Shown here one piece after another: positions 13,601 to 24,419 of a stretch of 64,000 bases of DNA; within the stretch, counting starts at the first letter, position 1, and each line of letters begins with the position of its first letter. This DNA is from Zasmidium citrigriseum (Eukaryota; Ascomycota; Dothideomycetes; Mycosphaerellales; Mycosphaerellaceae), in contig NHNW01000016.1 of NCBI GenBank assembly GCA_002786025.1, forward strand, positions 716,308 to 780,307, given 5' to 3'. The notes under the pieces are model-generated. The model ran no database searches and was not told where the DNA came from. It was given only the letters and a program-made list of their open reading frames with translations. The position numbers and the translations under genes are program-made.

Positions 13601-13780
13601 AATACTAGGTTATCTATATAGCCTATATCGAATATAACTATATAAGAGCTTAAAGGGATTATAGTTTTTAAGAGAGTAAGTAAGAATATCTTAGTAGATA
13701 TTTTTAGAGTTACCTACTATATAGATTTAGACCTTACTAAGGGAAGAGAAAGTTCTCTTCCCTATAGGGAAGGGAAGTAA
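10690..13780 (+). pseudogene. Decayed Gag plus retroviral-type aspartic protease frame
   Basis: One plus-strand frame stays readable for about 3 kb with only TAG/TAA interruptions. At 11,030-11,560 it gives a helical, charged capsid-like domain (IENLIFNRSKVTTFLKRFK, later KYLGKFYKKLLPIK), the pattern of fungal retrotransposon Gag. After a long Lys/Glu-rich linker, 13,547-13,585 reads GLINKGSKIYLIS. This resembles the LIDxGSEINLIS active-site loop of retropepsins, with Asp to Asn and Glu to Lys as RIP would produce. The protease would cut the Gag polyprotein. No RT follows before the repeats at 13,941, so this is either a truncated element or a stand-alone gag-protease gene. The protease call is moderately sure; the Gag call rests on general pattern. 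Confidence 0.6.
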
Positions 13781-13940
13781 TATAGTATCCTATAGGAAGG
13801 GTAGGAAGGTAGAAAGTAATAGAAATCCCTTCTATCCCTTCCCTTCCTATAGGAAAGGCTAGAAGTATAGAAAGGCTAGAAAGGCTAGAAGCTATACTAG
13901 TTACTATACTAGTTAAAGGCTATAGAAACGACGTAAATTA

Positions 13941-13983
13941 AACGATTAACGATCTTAAACGATTAACGATCTTAAACGATTTA
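13941..13983. repeat. 17-bp tandem repeat, 2.5 copies
   Basis: The unit AACGATTAACGATCTTA occurs at 13,941-13,957 and 13,958-13,974, with a partial copy to 13,983. It sits at the right edge of the gag-protease remnant. Confidence 0.8.
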
Positions 13984-14004
13984 AGTACTACTATTTACTA
14001 TATA

Positions 14005-14650
14005 TATAAACCTAATAACCTCGCCTTCTACTAATAAAAGGACCTAGTAGCCTAATATAGTAGAGAGTAGAGCCTTAGAAGGGCGCGTAGCTACTCTAGT
14101 ACTAGTATCGCTATATAGGTAGTAGTTCTAGGCTAAGTAAGTATAAACCCCTATAAGCTTTACGCCTAACTATAGATAAGGGCGAGGAGAGAAAGAAGGG
14201 TCGTATCCGAAAGAAGCTCTATAAGTACTATCTTTTTACGCTCTCTTTAGCCTTATCTATCCTTTTTAATATACTAACTAAGCTAAATATCTATTATTAA
14301 ACCTAATAATCTCGCCTTCTACTAATTAGAGCTAGCCTAACCTAGTAGTAAGGAGTCTCTAAGGGCGATATAGCTACTCTAGTACTAGTATCGCTATATA
14401 GGTAGTAGTTCTAGGCTAAGTAAGTATAAAGCCTAACGAGTTCTAACCTAATAAGGAAGATAGCGAGACTCTAGCTTATAACGACCTTTTTTTTTACTAT
14501 TCTTAGCCTTATCTATCGTTTTAATATTCTCCTAACCTACTTAATACTTATTATTAAACCTAATTTACTCGCCTTTATCTAATAAGAGTCGCGAAGAGAA
14601 AGATACTATAGTATCCTTTTTTTTACTACTCTTAGCCTTATATAGTAGTT
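14005..14650. repeat. Tandem repeat of about 290 bp, 2.3 copies
   Basis: The block starting CCTAATAACCTCGCCTTCTA at 14,011 recurs at 14,302 and, shortened, at 14,559. A second shared segment, CTACTCTAGTACTAGTATCG, begins at 14,091 and 14,374. Copies differ by transitions and small indels. No coding sense is visible. It could be a satellite-like array or nested LTR remains. Confidence 0.75.
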
Positions 14651-14834
14651 AGATATACTCTATATCTTTTTATAACGTTAATAGACTTACGTTTTGTTAA
14701 GTAATAATCGTTTAGTAATTAGATAAGTTTTCGTACTAGTTACTATACTAGTCGTTATACTAGTCTACTATAAAGTACTTTTTTATAGCCTATAAGCTTC
14801 TAGTTAAGAAGACTATACTTAAAGGTAATAGAAA

Positions 14835-15032
14835 GGTTAGATCGACGTATTATAGTAATAGCCTCGCTAAAGATCTAGTAGTTAATTAAGAGGAAGGCGC
14901 TAAACTTCTCGAAATAATCTTACTTAAATAGGGGAAAATCCCTTTAAAGGTTATATAGATAGTTAGATTAACGTATTATAGTAATAGCCTCGCTAAAGAT
15001 CTAGCGGTTAATCTAGCGGTTAATTAAGAGGA
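14835..15032. repeat. Pair of ~60-bp direct repeats
   Basis: TATTATAGTAATAGCCTCGC and the following bases up to GTTAATTAAGAGG occur at about 14,835-14,893 and again at 14,962-15,032. The second copy carries an extra short internal duplication (TCTAGCGGTTAA). No gene is visible from 14,650 to 15,190. Confidence 0.7.
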
Positions 15033-15532
15033 CTTTAAAGGATATATAGATTAGGCCGTCCGCCTAACCTACGTCTAATAGGCTATTTAACGGGTCGCTT
15101 TTTAAGAGTCCTTAATAATAGTCTATTTAGCGGTAGATTAGACTATACCTAGGGGATTTACTACGCTTCGTATAACTAGCTTTTAAACTCCTTCTAAGCC
15201 TTCTCTTCGTCGTCGTTAAAGAGTAGATTATTACTAAGGAGGCTTATAGACTTAGCCTTAAGCTCGCGCTAATCGTTATTAAGGGTAGTACGAGCTATTA
15301 TTAACGCTAAGAGGGAGGTACTAGTATAGTTATAGTTATAATAGTATTAATATCTAGCTATACTAAAAAGGCGCTTAATAGCTACTCTAGCTCTAAGTAC
15401 CGCGAGAATATCTCGAGCTAATTAAGCTACCCGAGGAAACTTAGGTTTAATAGCCTTCTATTATTTAATTAGATCGCTACTATACGTTTAGATAAGGTGC
15501 TTTTAATCTATAATTAATATTAGTAAAGATAG

Positions 15533-15563
15533 ACTAGTACGCTAACTAGTACGCTAACTAGTA
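15533..15563. repeat. 12-bp tandem repeat inside the hAT element
   Basis: CTAGTACGCTAA is present twice with a partial third copy. The same word on the other strand forms the array at 17,386-17,430. Confidence 0.65.
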
Positions 15564-17385
15564 TATACCTAAGCGCCTATACTTATCGAACTTATCCTCT
15601 ACTAATATCTCCTTATTATAAATAGCTTCGTCTTTATTAAATCTAAAGTTACTATCGACTTATTAAGGCTATATCGCTAGTAATAGTCTAGCGTAGAGGA
15701 CAAAGTTAGAGTACTTCTTAATAAAGAGCGTCCTTATTAATAACTAGTATTTTAGTTCCTATAACCTATCTCCCTATATAGCTAATTTAAAGAAGGTATT
15801 CTTTCGTATAGGTATAAGTAACGTCGCGTACCTATATAAATAGCTAAGTATAGAGGCTATAGCGGAATAATACTTAATTAGCTTAGCCTTTATAAGCTTA
15901 ACTATATTAAGTAGGGCGTACTTCTACTAGTTCTACTTCCTACGTAGGTTTAACTTAGCTTTCTCGAGTTAAACGAAGAGGTTAGAGTAGTATAGGTATA
16001 TAAGGTATAGAGTTAGGCCTATTAACGAGCTTATTAATAACGTATAGTAAGTAAACGGCTACGCGAGGTAGAGGATTTCCTAGACTTAGAGTAACTCGGT
16101 ATTATTAACGTAGAGGTAATCCTAACCTTCCTAATATAGATACTAGTTAATAAAGTAGTATAGATTAATATACTAGATAAGTATATAGGTAGTAGAATCC
16201 TAGTAGGTTTTAATATCTTATACTAGTACTAATAGTCTTATTTATTAACGTTTCGTATTAAATGTATCCTAGCCGTAATACTTATCGCTAAACGTTTCCT
16301 CTATACGTAGCGTATCTTCTTAGAGTTTTAGGAACTTCTTAAGTCGCTACGTACTAGCGAGAATCTATAAAATAGAGGCTCGGAGCTAGGCGATATAAGC
16401 TTAACTAGTATAACTAGTATAGCTTAGAATTATACTTACCTTAGCGAGAATATATAGATATTTATATTCTTTATTAGTAGTCCTAGCGTCTTCGATAAAT
16501 TACTTCTACTTCTTTTTATTATAGTTCCGTTTAAACTTATCGTTCGATAGACGAATCTTAAGAGTAGTATATAGATTACTAATAGCGAGCTAAATAACGT
16601 ATACGAGATATAGTACTAGTTACGGCTATTTCTTTAACTCCTCTTTAGTTAGTTCTAAGCCTATAATAGTTATAGTTAAGCTCTACTTATCTAGAGTCGT
16701 AACCTATACTACTAGTAGCGCTACCTAGCCGTCCCTAGTACTTATACTACTATTTAGGTAGGTATTATTAGTATACGCCTAAAGATAAGAGAGGCTATAG
16801 TAATATTAGATAGGAAATAGGGGTAGTAGGCTTTTTAAGCTTATATAGTAGTATAAAGCGTCTTATTATTTAAAGCGTTATTAGTCGTAAACGCTAAGAT
16901 CCGCTCCTTTAGGTTAAAGTTTATTATTATCTAATCTATATATTAATAGAGGTTTACGCTAGTATACTACCCCTTAATCTTAGCGAAGGATAGGAGCTCC
17001 TTATAGTATATCTAGTCTTAATCGATCTAAAAGCCCTTAATACTAAGAAAGGCTAGTTAATAATTAGAGGTACTCTAGGCGTCGAGGGTAATAGCTACCT
17101 TCGAATCGATACTCTTAGGATAGTATAGTTTATTACGAATCTTCTTAATAATATTACTAGTAGTATCCTTAATCTAGTAGTAGACTATTAATAGTAATAG
17201 TATCTTTACGTCCTTATATAGGTACTTAAGGCTCCTCTATATATAGATATTCTTAAAAAACGTTACTAGTACGCTAGTACTAATATAAGCGTTTACCTAA
17301 TAGATTCTAAAGTCGTAAGGGCTATTAGCTTCGAATCCGTCTTTATATACTATGTTTTTAGCTAGCTTCTACCTCTATAAATTAT

Positions 17386-17430
17386 TAGCGTACTAGTTAG
17401 CGTACTAGTTAGCGTACTAGTTAGCGTACC
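17386..17430. repeat. 12-bp tandem repeat, 3.7 copies
   Basis: The unit TAGCGTACTAGT occurs at 17,386, 17,398, 17,410 and partly at 17,422. As the length is a multiple of three, it would insert a four-residue repeat in the hAT frame. It is the reverse complement of the unit at 15,533-15,563. Confidence 0.75.
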
Positions 17431-17800
17431 TAAACTCGAAATCCCTTATTAAGGTTAAGCTAGCGTTTCCTTCTACTTATAGTTAATACCTATAAGTCCT
17501 TATAAGATTTCTTCTCTAGGTACTACTTTAATCTAGAGTTACTTATATTATTAATACTCGAGTACTTTAGTATAGTATAATAGACCTTATAGATAACCTT
17601 AGGCTCGCTATTAGAGATCTATATACCCTCTTTAAATACTATCTATTCTATAGCCTTTTTCGTAGAGCCCTATTATATAAATTACTTCTTCGCTTTCTCT
17701 TCTCTAACTCGTAAACGTATTAGATTAGTATAGGGAGTATAACTATAGAAGTTAATAAACTACTTCTTATATTCTCGATTAAAGATATAGTAGTCCTCTC

Positions 17801-18869
17801 TCTTCGTAAATATTATAGCTACTCGGGTATTATCTTTATTAGTATTATATATAGGCGTACGCTAGCTATTAAGAGAGTTAGAGACTTATAAATACGTCCT
17901 TAACGAAGGACTATTATTTATAGGCTCTTATAACGAAGCTACTACTTAATATCGTAGAGAACGCTATAGTATATTTATTAGCGATATAGTAAACGATAAA
18001 TTATCGTTAGAGTCGAGGTAGATAGTAGAAAAGGCTTAGCTAGTACTACGAGTAGGTATAAGAGGGAGTATTAACTATAATATAGTATAGAAACGCGCTA
18101 GATAGTATACGTAAATAATAGTATAGGAAGAAGGAAGGAAATAGTTATAAATTTCCTACTAGAAGTTCTAGAAGCTATAGGAACGCTCCTACTACTACTT
18201 TAATACTTAGTAGACTACCTACTAGAGCTACTCGCTACTCGCTACGCTAGCTATACTATACGAGCTCCTTATAATAAAGATTATTATATACTTAACTATA
18301 AAAAGATAAGCGAGCGTTAATAGTAAGATAGCGTTAAAGTATAGAGTAGATACCTCGTCTAATAATTTCGAAATCGTAGGTCGTTATTACTAAGCCTACT
18401 ATATTAAGCCTAGTCTACTATAGCTAGCTTAACGCCTAACTCTTAGCTACCTATACTATTCGTACTTTAGAAATAAAGGCGATTATTCCTTAATTAATCT
18501 AGCGTTAGGGTTATAACTTAAGGGTTACTCGATTATAGCTTAGAGTTAATAGAAAGACGGCGACGATAAGGTAAGAAGATAATTAATAAGCTTAAGATTA
18601 AGCCGTACTAGTCTATACTAGTTAGAGAAAATACTATTTTAATTTAAAGCGAATACCTTAGTATTTACGGCTACTATAGAGGAATATTATAAAATAGTAT
18701 TTTTCTAAGGCTTAGATATTTACTAATTTTAAAGTAAATAAACGCGTTCTATATAGAATCCTCTTAACCTTTATTAAGAAACTATATAATAGAAGTTAAG
18801 AATTAAGAGAATAAGTAAACGTAGTCTAAGATATTTATTTATAGTATCTAAAAGACGAGAGCTTATACC
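17801..18869. other. Degraded interval right of the hAT transposase
   Basis: No recognisable domain was found. It may include the 5' non-coding part and terminal repeat of the hAT element, but no inverted partner was identified. Confidence 0.4.
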
Positions 18870-20460
18870 TACGATAGTTTATCGGAGTCTAAAGAGACCT
18901 AGCGCTTCTTAGGAAGCGCGTTAAGATCTACCTTATTATCCGCGAGGGCCTCGTAATACTTAAATAATACCCTCGCTTCCTTAGAATCCTTCGTAGTAAT
19001 AAAGCTAAACCTCTCTAGATAATTATTATTATTAGGCTAGACCTTAGCTAGACTAGGTAGCGTAAACTTATCTTTATCCTTAGCCTCCTTATCCTCTCTA
19101 ACGCTATACTAGTAGTATATTAACTACTAAGGGTACTAAGCCTCTACGTCCTATAATACTAAGTTACTCTATAACGATATCTTAGCCTTCGTAAAGACCT
19201 TATACGGCTAAGGTATTAGATAGCTAGTATTTATCTACTTAATAGATATATTATACGTATTCTACGAATACGTTAGCTATATTTATTAAGAGAGTAAAGG
19301 AATACTTATAATATTCTTAATTAAGATCTAATAAGTCTTACGGAAAGACTAATACTTAATAATAACCTTAACGATAAAGAGAAGTCCCTTAGGGTTAACT
19401 AGTATCGCTATATTATAGGTATTTAGCTAGCTATAGGCGCGAGGGCGGACGCGCTATAATTAGACGACTATATCGTAGAGGCGCTATTTCCGTATTAAAG
19501 TCTAGCGTATACGTATCTAGTACCTACTAGGGCTACGTTTAAGACTATCTTCTATCTCGATAGTATACTACTTCTTATAAATAATACGATTAACCTACTA
19601 GAAAAGGACTAGACTAGTCTCTATAAACTTATTAAACTCCTTACTATTCGGCTTCTCGATAGGATCCTACTATCCCTTATTATTAGGCTCTCTAAAGAGC
19701 TTATTATTATTATCGTTATTAGCCTAGTAGTCTTATAAGCTATATATTTCGTTAGCTTAAGTATAGATTAGTATAGACTAGTACGCTACTAATAGAGACT
19801 TTAAACTTATAGCTTCTATCTAACGGCTAACTATCCTTCCTTCTTAACTATCTTAAGTATCTTACTATATATATAGTTAGCTATATTTAAGACTATAATA
19901 GAATATACTACTACTAGAAATATACTCTTCCTTACTCTCTAGCTTATTATTAATATCTATTAGCTTAGAGTAGGTAGCCTACTAGGCTATACTATATATA
20001 CTATTAGTCTAGATCCTAACTAGTATAACTACTATACTACTAAAGGAGTCTTAATATATAGAATCTTCTAGTTATAAAACGCTTCTTTCTTACTTAGCTT
20101 AGTAGCTTACTTAGTAGGGGATAGCGTAAGGTAGTCTTTATTCCTCTCGAGATAACGAATAGCTTTACGCTTACTCGTACGCGCTTTCTCGATAGCCTTC
20201 TATCTTAGAGCTTAATTTATATAGCGCTTATTCTCTCTTATAGTATTTAGCTTCTTAGACTTCTCTTCTAGGGCCTTTCGCTACTATAGCGTAGTATAGA
20301 AAGGCGTCTTATCCTTAGATTTCGTACGCTTCTATAGCGTTACTAGCGAATTAGATCTCTATCGCTTTATTCTCGCTAGTAAGTTATACTCTATAATAGC
20401 TTTTAGGTATATAGGTAGTAATATAATTAATATACGACTTATATATAAACGAGCGGCTAG
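18870..20460 (-). pseudogene. Decayed reading frame with coiled-coil segment, function unknown
   Basis: On the minus strand one frame remains readable. At about 20,110-20,350 it gives a strongly charged helical stretch (KALEEKSKKLNTIRENKRYI, then KAIEKARTSKRKAIRYLERN) that would form a coiled coil. Nearer the C-terminus, about 18,900-19,080, it reads DKDKFTLPSLAKV and later KDSKEARVLFKYYEALADNK. I do not recognise the family. Lys/Arg-rich tails of this kind occur in Pogo/Fot1-type transposases, but no DDE motif was seen. Stops are only TAG/TAA. Confidence 0.4.
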
Positions 20461-23044
20461 ATATTAGTATAAATAGTAAGAGGAGGCGTAGGAAAGGCGT
20501 ATTATCGCCTAAACTCGCTAGCGTCGCTATATTAATATCGCTATTACTAGGTAATAGACCCCTAGTAACGATAATACCTCTTTAATAGTAATATTAAGGT
20601 TATTAGTAATAAGGAAGAAGAAGACAATTAGAAGCGACGAGAAGGTACTAATATAGTATTAGAAAGCTTATAATTATAGGTAGTTAATATAGGAAGTAAG
20701 CTAGTAACTAACTAAAGGAATAACTTCCTTAGCTATTACGAGAACCTAAGCTAGTATATTAGAATATACTAATCTCCTTCGAAGGAGAAGGTACGACTAA
20801 CTCGGACGCTCGAAGTAAAGGCTTATAGCTAGCTCTATATATTAAGATAATACTAATCTCTATCGTAGCTAGGATAGGTAGGATATAGCCTAGGCTACCT
20901 AGATAGCTCTCTTACTAAATATAATAATCGAATCGACTATAATATAAGGAGGGGCTTCTTATTTCTCGTAGCTTAGTAAGTATTTAAAAGTCTAGCCTAA
21001 ACGATTTAAAAACTAATAGCTATAGTAGTCGTAGTAGTTATACTAGTCTCTAGCCTTAGCTAGATTTTCCGCGCTAGCTTTAAGCTTAAACTATATCTAA
21101 GTAGTACTAATTTCGTTATTAATTAGATTAGCTATATAATAGTTTAATAGGTATAGTATATAGTATATTAACTTCCGTATAGACCTAGCCGTATTATTAT
21201 AATAGAGCTCGTCGACGCGTCTTCTCTTTATATCCTTAGTATTAATCCCCTATACGGCTAGGTCTTTATTTAGTACTATACTAATACGATTATAATATTT
21301 TCTTTAGGCCTAGCTATAGACTATACTTTCTCTACTATCTAAATACTACTACTAGTTCTATAACTAGGCGACGGTCCTATAATACTACTACTAAACCTAT
21401 CCTTAGTAAGGAAAACGACTAAGTCGAAGGCTAAATATACGCTAACGAAAGGTTAATATATAGTACCAATTTAGAGTAATACTCTAAAACGTAGGAGGCG
21501 ATTTAGAAAGCTACTTAAGAATAAGATATCGTTAACTAGCCGTAAAATAGTACTAGGTAGAGTAGTAACTAGCTATTATAAATAGAAGCTAGGTATAGTT
21601 ACTCTACGTAAGATTCGATAGATATAGAAGACTTATAATCTTATTATCCCTCGGATATTATTTATACGACTCGTTCGCGAGGTAGCTACTATATTTAAGT
21701 ATAACCTACGTTTCTAGTCTAATATATTATTCGCTCTATAAGAAGCCGCTAAAGTATATCTCGTCTATAAGTTTAAATATAGTCTTAATCTTATATTATA
21801 TATAAAAAGAGTAACGATTTAGTAAAGAGATATAAGGCTTATATAAATACTATAAGATAAGATTCTTCTAATAGATAAGTTACTAGTATAGACGTAAGTA
21901 GATAAGTCTACTATATACTTAAGATCTTATTTCCCTAGACTAGTATAACTAGTACGAACTTCTTCCTCTATAAGGGCCTAGCTCTAGTATTAATAATACC
22001 TCTACTAATAGACTCTTCTCTAATAATATACGTCGATAGTATATTTACGGTATAGCGAAGACTAGCTATCTCTTTAATATTCGTTACCTAGATATTCGCT
22101 TACTACGAAGTCTCTCTTTACTTCTTACTAAGTCTATCTTTAATATTATTAGCCTACTAGATCGCTTTCTCGATATATATTCGAAGATCTATATACTAGA
22201 CTAGCTTAGAATATACTACTACTAATATTAACGGATTCCTTAAGCTAAGTTACGAGAAGACGACCTCTTTTCTTATCGCCTATTACTACGATCCCTATTC
22301 GTATATAAAGAGCTAGTATAAGGACTATCTTAGAATATACTACTACTAGAGGCTACTATTAACGTCTATACCTATATATTAATTAAATCCTCTTACTTAG
22401 GCTCTTATATCTATACTATTACTATAGATATACTACGAGCTCTAGTTCTAACTATACTACCTACCTACTTACTAAAGGACTCTTTAATTATATAATCTAC
22501 TAGTTAAAAGCTTATACTTTTAGTAAGAGCTTCTTATATTATATCGCTAGGGACTTCTAATAGTATTAGCTTTTCGGCTTTAGACTATTATAACTAGTAC
22601 GCTTACTCTTATATACTTTAATTCTAGCCTTTATATTCTTAGATCGGCTTTACTATACCTTACTCGTATCTTCGCTTTAATAGTATTATATAGGAGTCTT
22701 CGATAAGGGAAGAAGTAAGCTATAGCGGGCTAAGGTACTATATAATAGTATTACTAGTAAACTTAATCCTCTTCCCTTTACTTATACCTCTACTAGCGAC
22801 TTTAGGTTAGCTCTTTAATATACGTATAGTAGTAGCTAGTATATTATTAATATATTCTTACCTATAGTTTAGATATACTAATAATAGCGATAGGTCGCTA
22901 CTACTATATATTACTATACTAACTATTATAAGCTCGCTATTAATATTTTAATAGTAAGCTCGCCTTTCGTCTAAACCCCTTATATATATAATTCGAAACT
23001 ACTATTATTACTATTATTAATAAGTAAATCGAAGCGATATTATA
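20461..23044. other. RIP-degraded stretch, no gene assigned
   Basis: Both strands show broken frames without a known motif. A segment of about 25 bp (CTTAGAATATACTACTACTA) occurs at about 22,206 and again at 22,329, 123 bp apart, suggesting a small internal duplication. A plus-strand frame may begin near 22,250 and lead into the frame called at 23,045, but I cannot fix its start. Confidence 0.4.
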
Positions 23045-23900
23045 GCGCGTACTAAGTAGACTACGAGAAAGGCGCTAAGTAAGAGGCTTACTAGCGCCTA
23101 TAACCGAGTATAGTAGTAGAAGCGAAAGAGTAGCTCTACTACTACTAGAGCTCTTAGAGTAGCCTATAGTAGTATTATAGGCTACTATATTAGTCGCTTT
23201 AGAGAGAAGATTCGCCTTAGAAAGGCTAAGAAAGTAATAGTAGCTAGTAAGGCGCGTATATTAAGACTATACTAGTCCTTATACTAGTTAGGATAGAGCT
23301 AATACTTTATAAGTAAGGCGAGACGTAAGGTTACGGATATATACGCTCTACTAGATAGCGATATACGCCTAGGTCGCTTCTTCTTAATCCCTTAGTTAGT
23401 ATTCTATCGCGTAGTTTAAGAGCTTATCGCTACTAAGAAGAGTAGCCTATATATCTTATAGGACGCCTCTATCCTCCTTTAGAGTATTATAGAGGGCTTT
23501 AGCGTATAATACTTTAATAGTATATCTACTTTTAATCCGACTTTAACTATCTATTTACTAATAAGCTATAGTAGCGGCCTATAGTATAATCTACTATATT
23601 AGCCTAAAGAAGGTATACTCTAGTACCTTAATCTAGCGTAATACTATAATAGCTAAGAATATAAAGAAGCTTATAGCGAAGGGCTTAGAGCTATCGATTC
23701 CTAATAAGTACTATTAGCTATCTCTATATAATATAATAAGAGTAGAGTTCTTAGGTAGTAGTAGGAAGTCTATAAAAAGTAAGAGTAAGGCGATTATTAT
23801 AAAGCGGAAGCTAGTCGTCGATAATAATAATAATAATAAGAATATTAATAATAAGTAGATAGTTCTTTAGCGCTATACCTTCTTTACTTTAATCGAGATA
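23045..23900 (+). pseudogene. Decayed reading frame with Gln-rich tail, function unknown
   Basis: The plus frame is readable with few TAG/TAA breaks. It has a basic region (FREKIRLRKAKKVIVASKAR) at 23,195-23,250, then KARRKVTDIYALLDSDIRLG near 23,310-23,370. The end holds a TAA-triplet run at 23,821-23,840, best explained as CAA-coded glutamines turned into stops by RIP, set in a Gln/Lys/Glu-rich tail. A basic region followed by a poly-Q tail suggests a nucleic-acid-binding protein, but no family was recognised. Confidence 0.4.
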
Positions 23901-24307
23901 CCTAGTACTTACCTATATACTAATAGCTAAATAAATTAACCTTTTAGTACTTATATTTAAGATCTTTCTAGCTCTACTTTATAATTTTAGCCTATCTATA
24001 TACTATACTAGTCGCTATACTAGTCTTTTCTATAATTTCCCTTTCCCTTTTCCTTTCTAGTATCTATAATTTCTAGCTAGACTATATATTATTTTATTCT
24101 AGACCTAACTTTTGGGTTTGGGTTTAGGCTTAATTTATAGTTTCTAGTCTTCTAGTTTAGTTATTATACTCTTCTAGGTATACTCTACAATTTATATACA
24201 CAAATTTTCTTTATATCTAGTTTCCTTTAAAAGATATTACTATCGCAAGCTCGCCGTTCTTAAAGCTTACTTCGACGCTAAGGCCGAATCTAGAAGCGGT
24301 GCGGCTT
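23901..24307. other. Boundary between fully and partly RIP-mutated sequence
   Basis: CA and TG steps return here (for example CTTTTGGGTTTGGG near 24,112 and ACACAAATTTTC near 24,199). No gene is visible. The change marks the left side of the GC-richer middle block. Confidence 0.6.
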
Positions 24308-24347
24308 AAAGCCCTAACTGCTAACGCAAAGCCCTAACCGCTAACGC
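24308..24347. repeat. 20-bp tandem duplication
   Basis: AAAGCCCTAACTGCTAACGC at 24,308-24,327 is followed at once by a copy differing by one base (T to C). It is just inside the left edge of the middle block. Confidence 0.85.
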
Positions 24348-24373
24348 TTACTAATTATAGGCTACTACACCTA

Positions 24374-24400
24374 ATTTCCCGTAAAACTTTTACGGGAAAT
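24374..24400. repeat. Perfect hairpin with 12-bp arms
   Basis: ATTTCCCGTAAA, loop ACT, TTTACGGGAAAT: a perfect inverted repeat with a three-base loop. The arm TTTACGGGAAAT also occurs inside the repeat block at 37,871, and in altered form in its partner at 47,700. A perfect palindrome left unbroken within mutated DNA could be a recognition site or the end of a mobile unit. Confidence 0.85.
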
Positions 24401-24419
24401 CGAATGCTATAAACTTTCG

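Larger units (their letters stand above)
15190..17800 (-). pseudogene. Decayed hAT-family DNA transposase
   Basis: The minus-strand C-terminal part (15,240-15,430) reads LARDILAVLRARVAIKRLFS-IAR and then LLALIIARTTLNN. This is the hAT dimerisation domain, whose family pattern is LARDxLAxPxxxxxxERxFSxAR followed by LRALMxAR. The Glu of the ERxFS signature has become Lys. Upstream minus-strand sequence to about 17,800 gives a continuous decayed frame whose N-terminal part has a Y-rich segment that may be a ruined BED zinc finger (Cys and His to Tyr). hAT transposases cut and paste their element, making 8-bp duplications. Terminal inverted repeats were not located. About 2.6 kb is normal for the family. 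Confidence 0.75.

Noticed and set aside
24105..24135. Interstitial telomere (GGGTTTGGGTTTAGG)
   Set aside because: Only two or three units and not TTAGGG; chance T/G-rich sequence is as likely.
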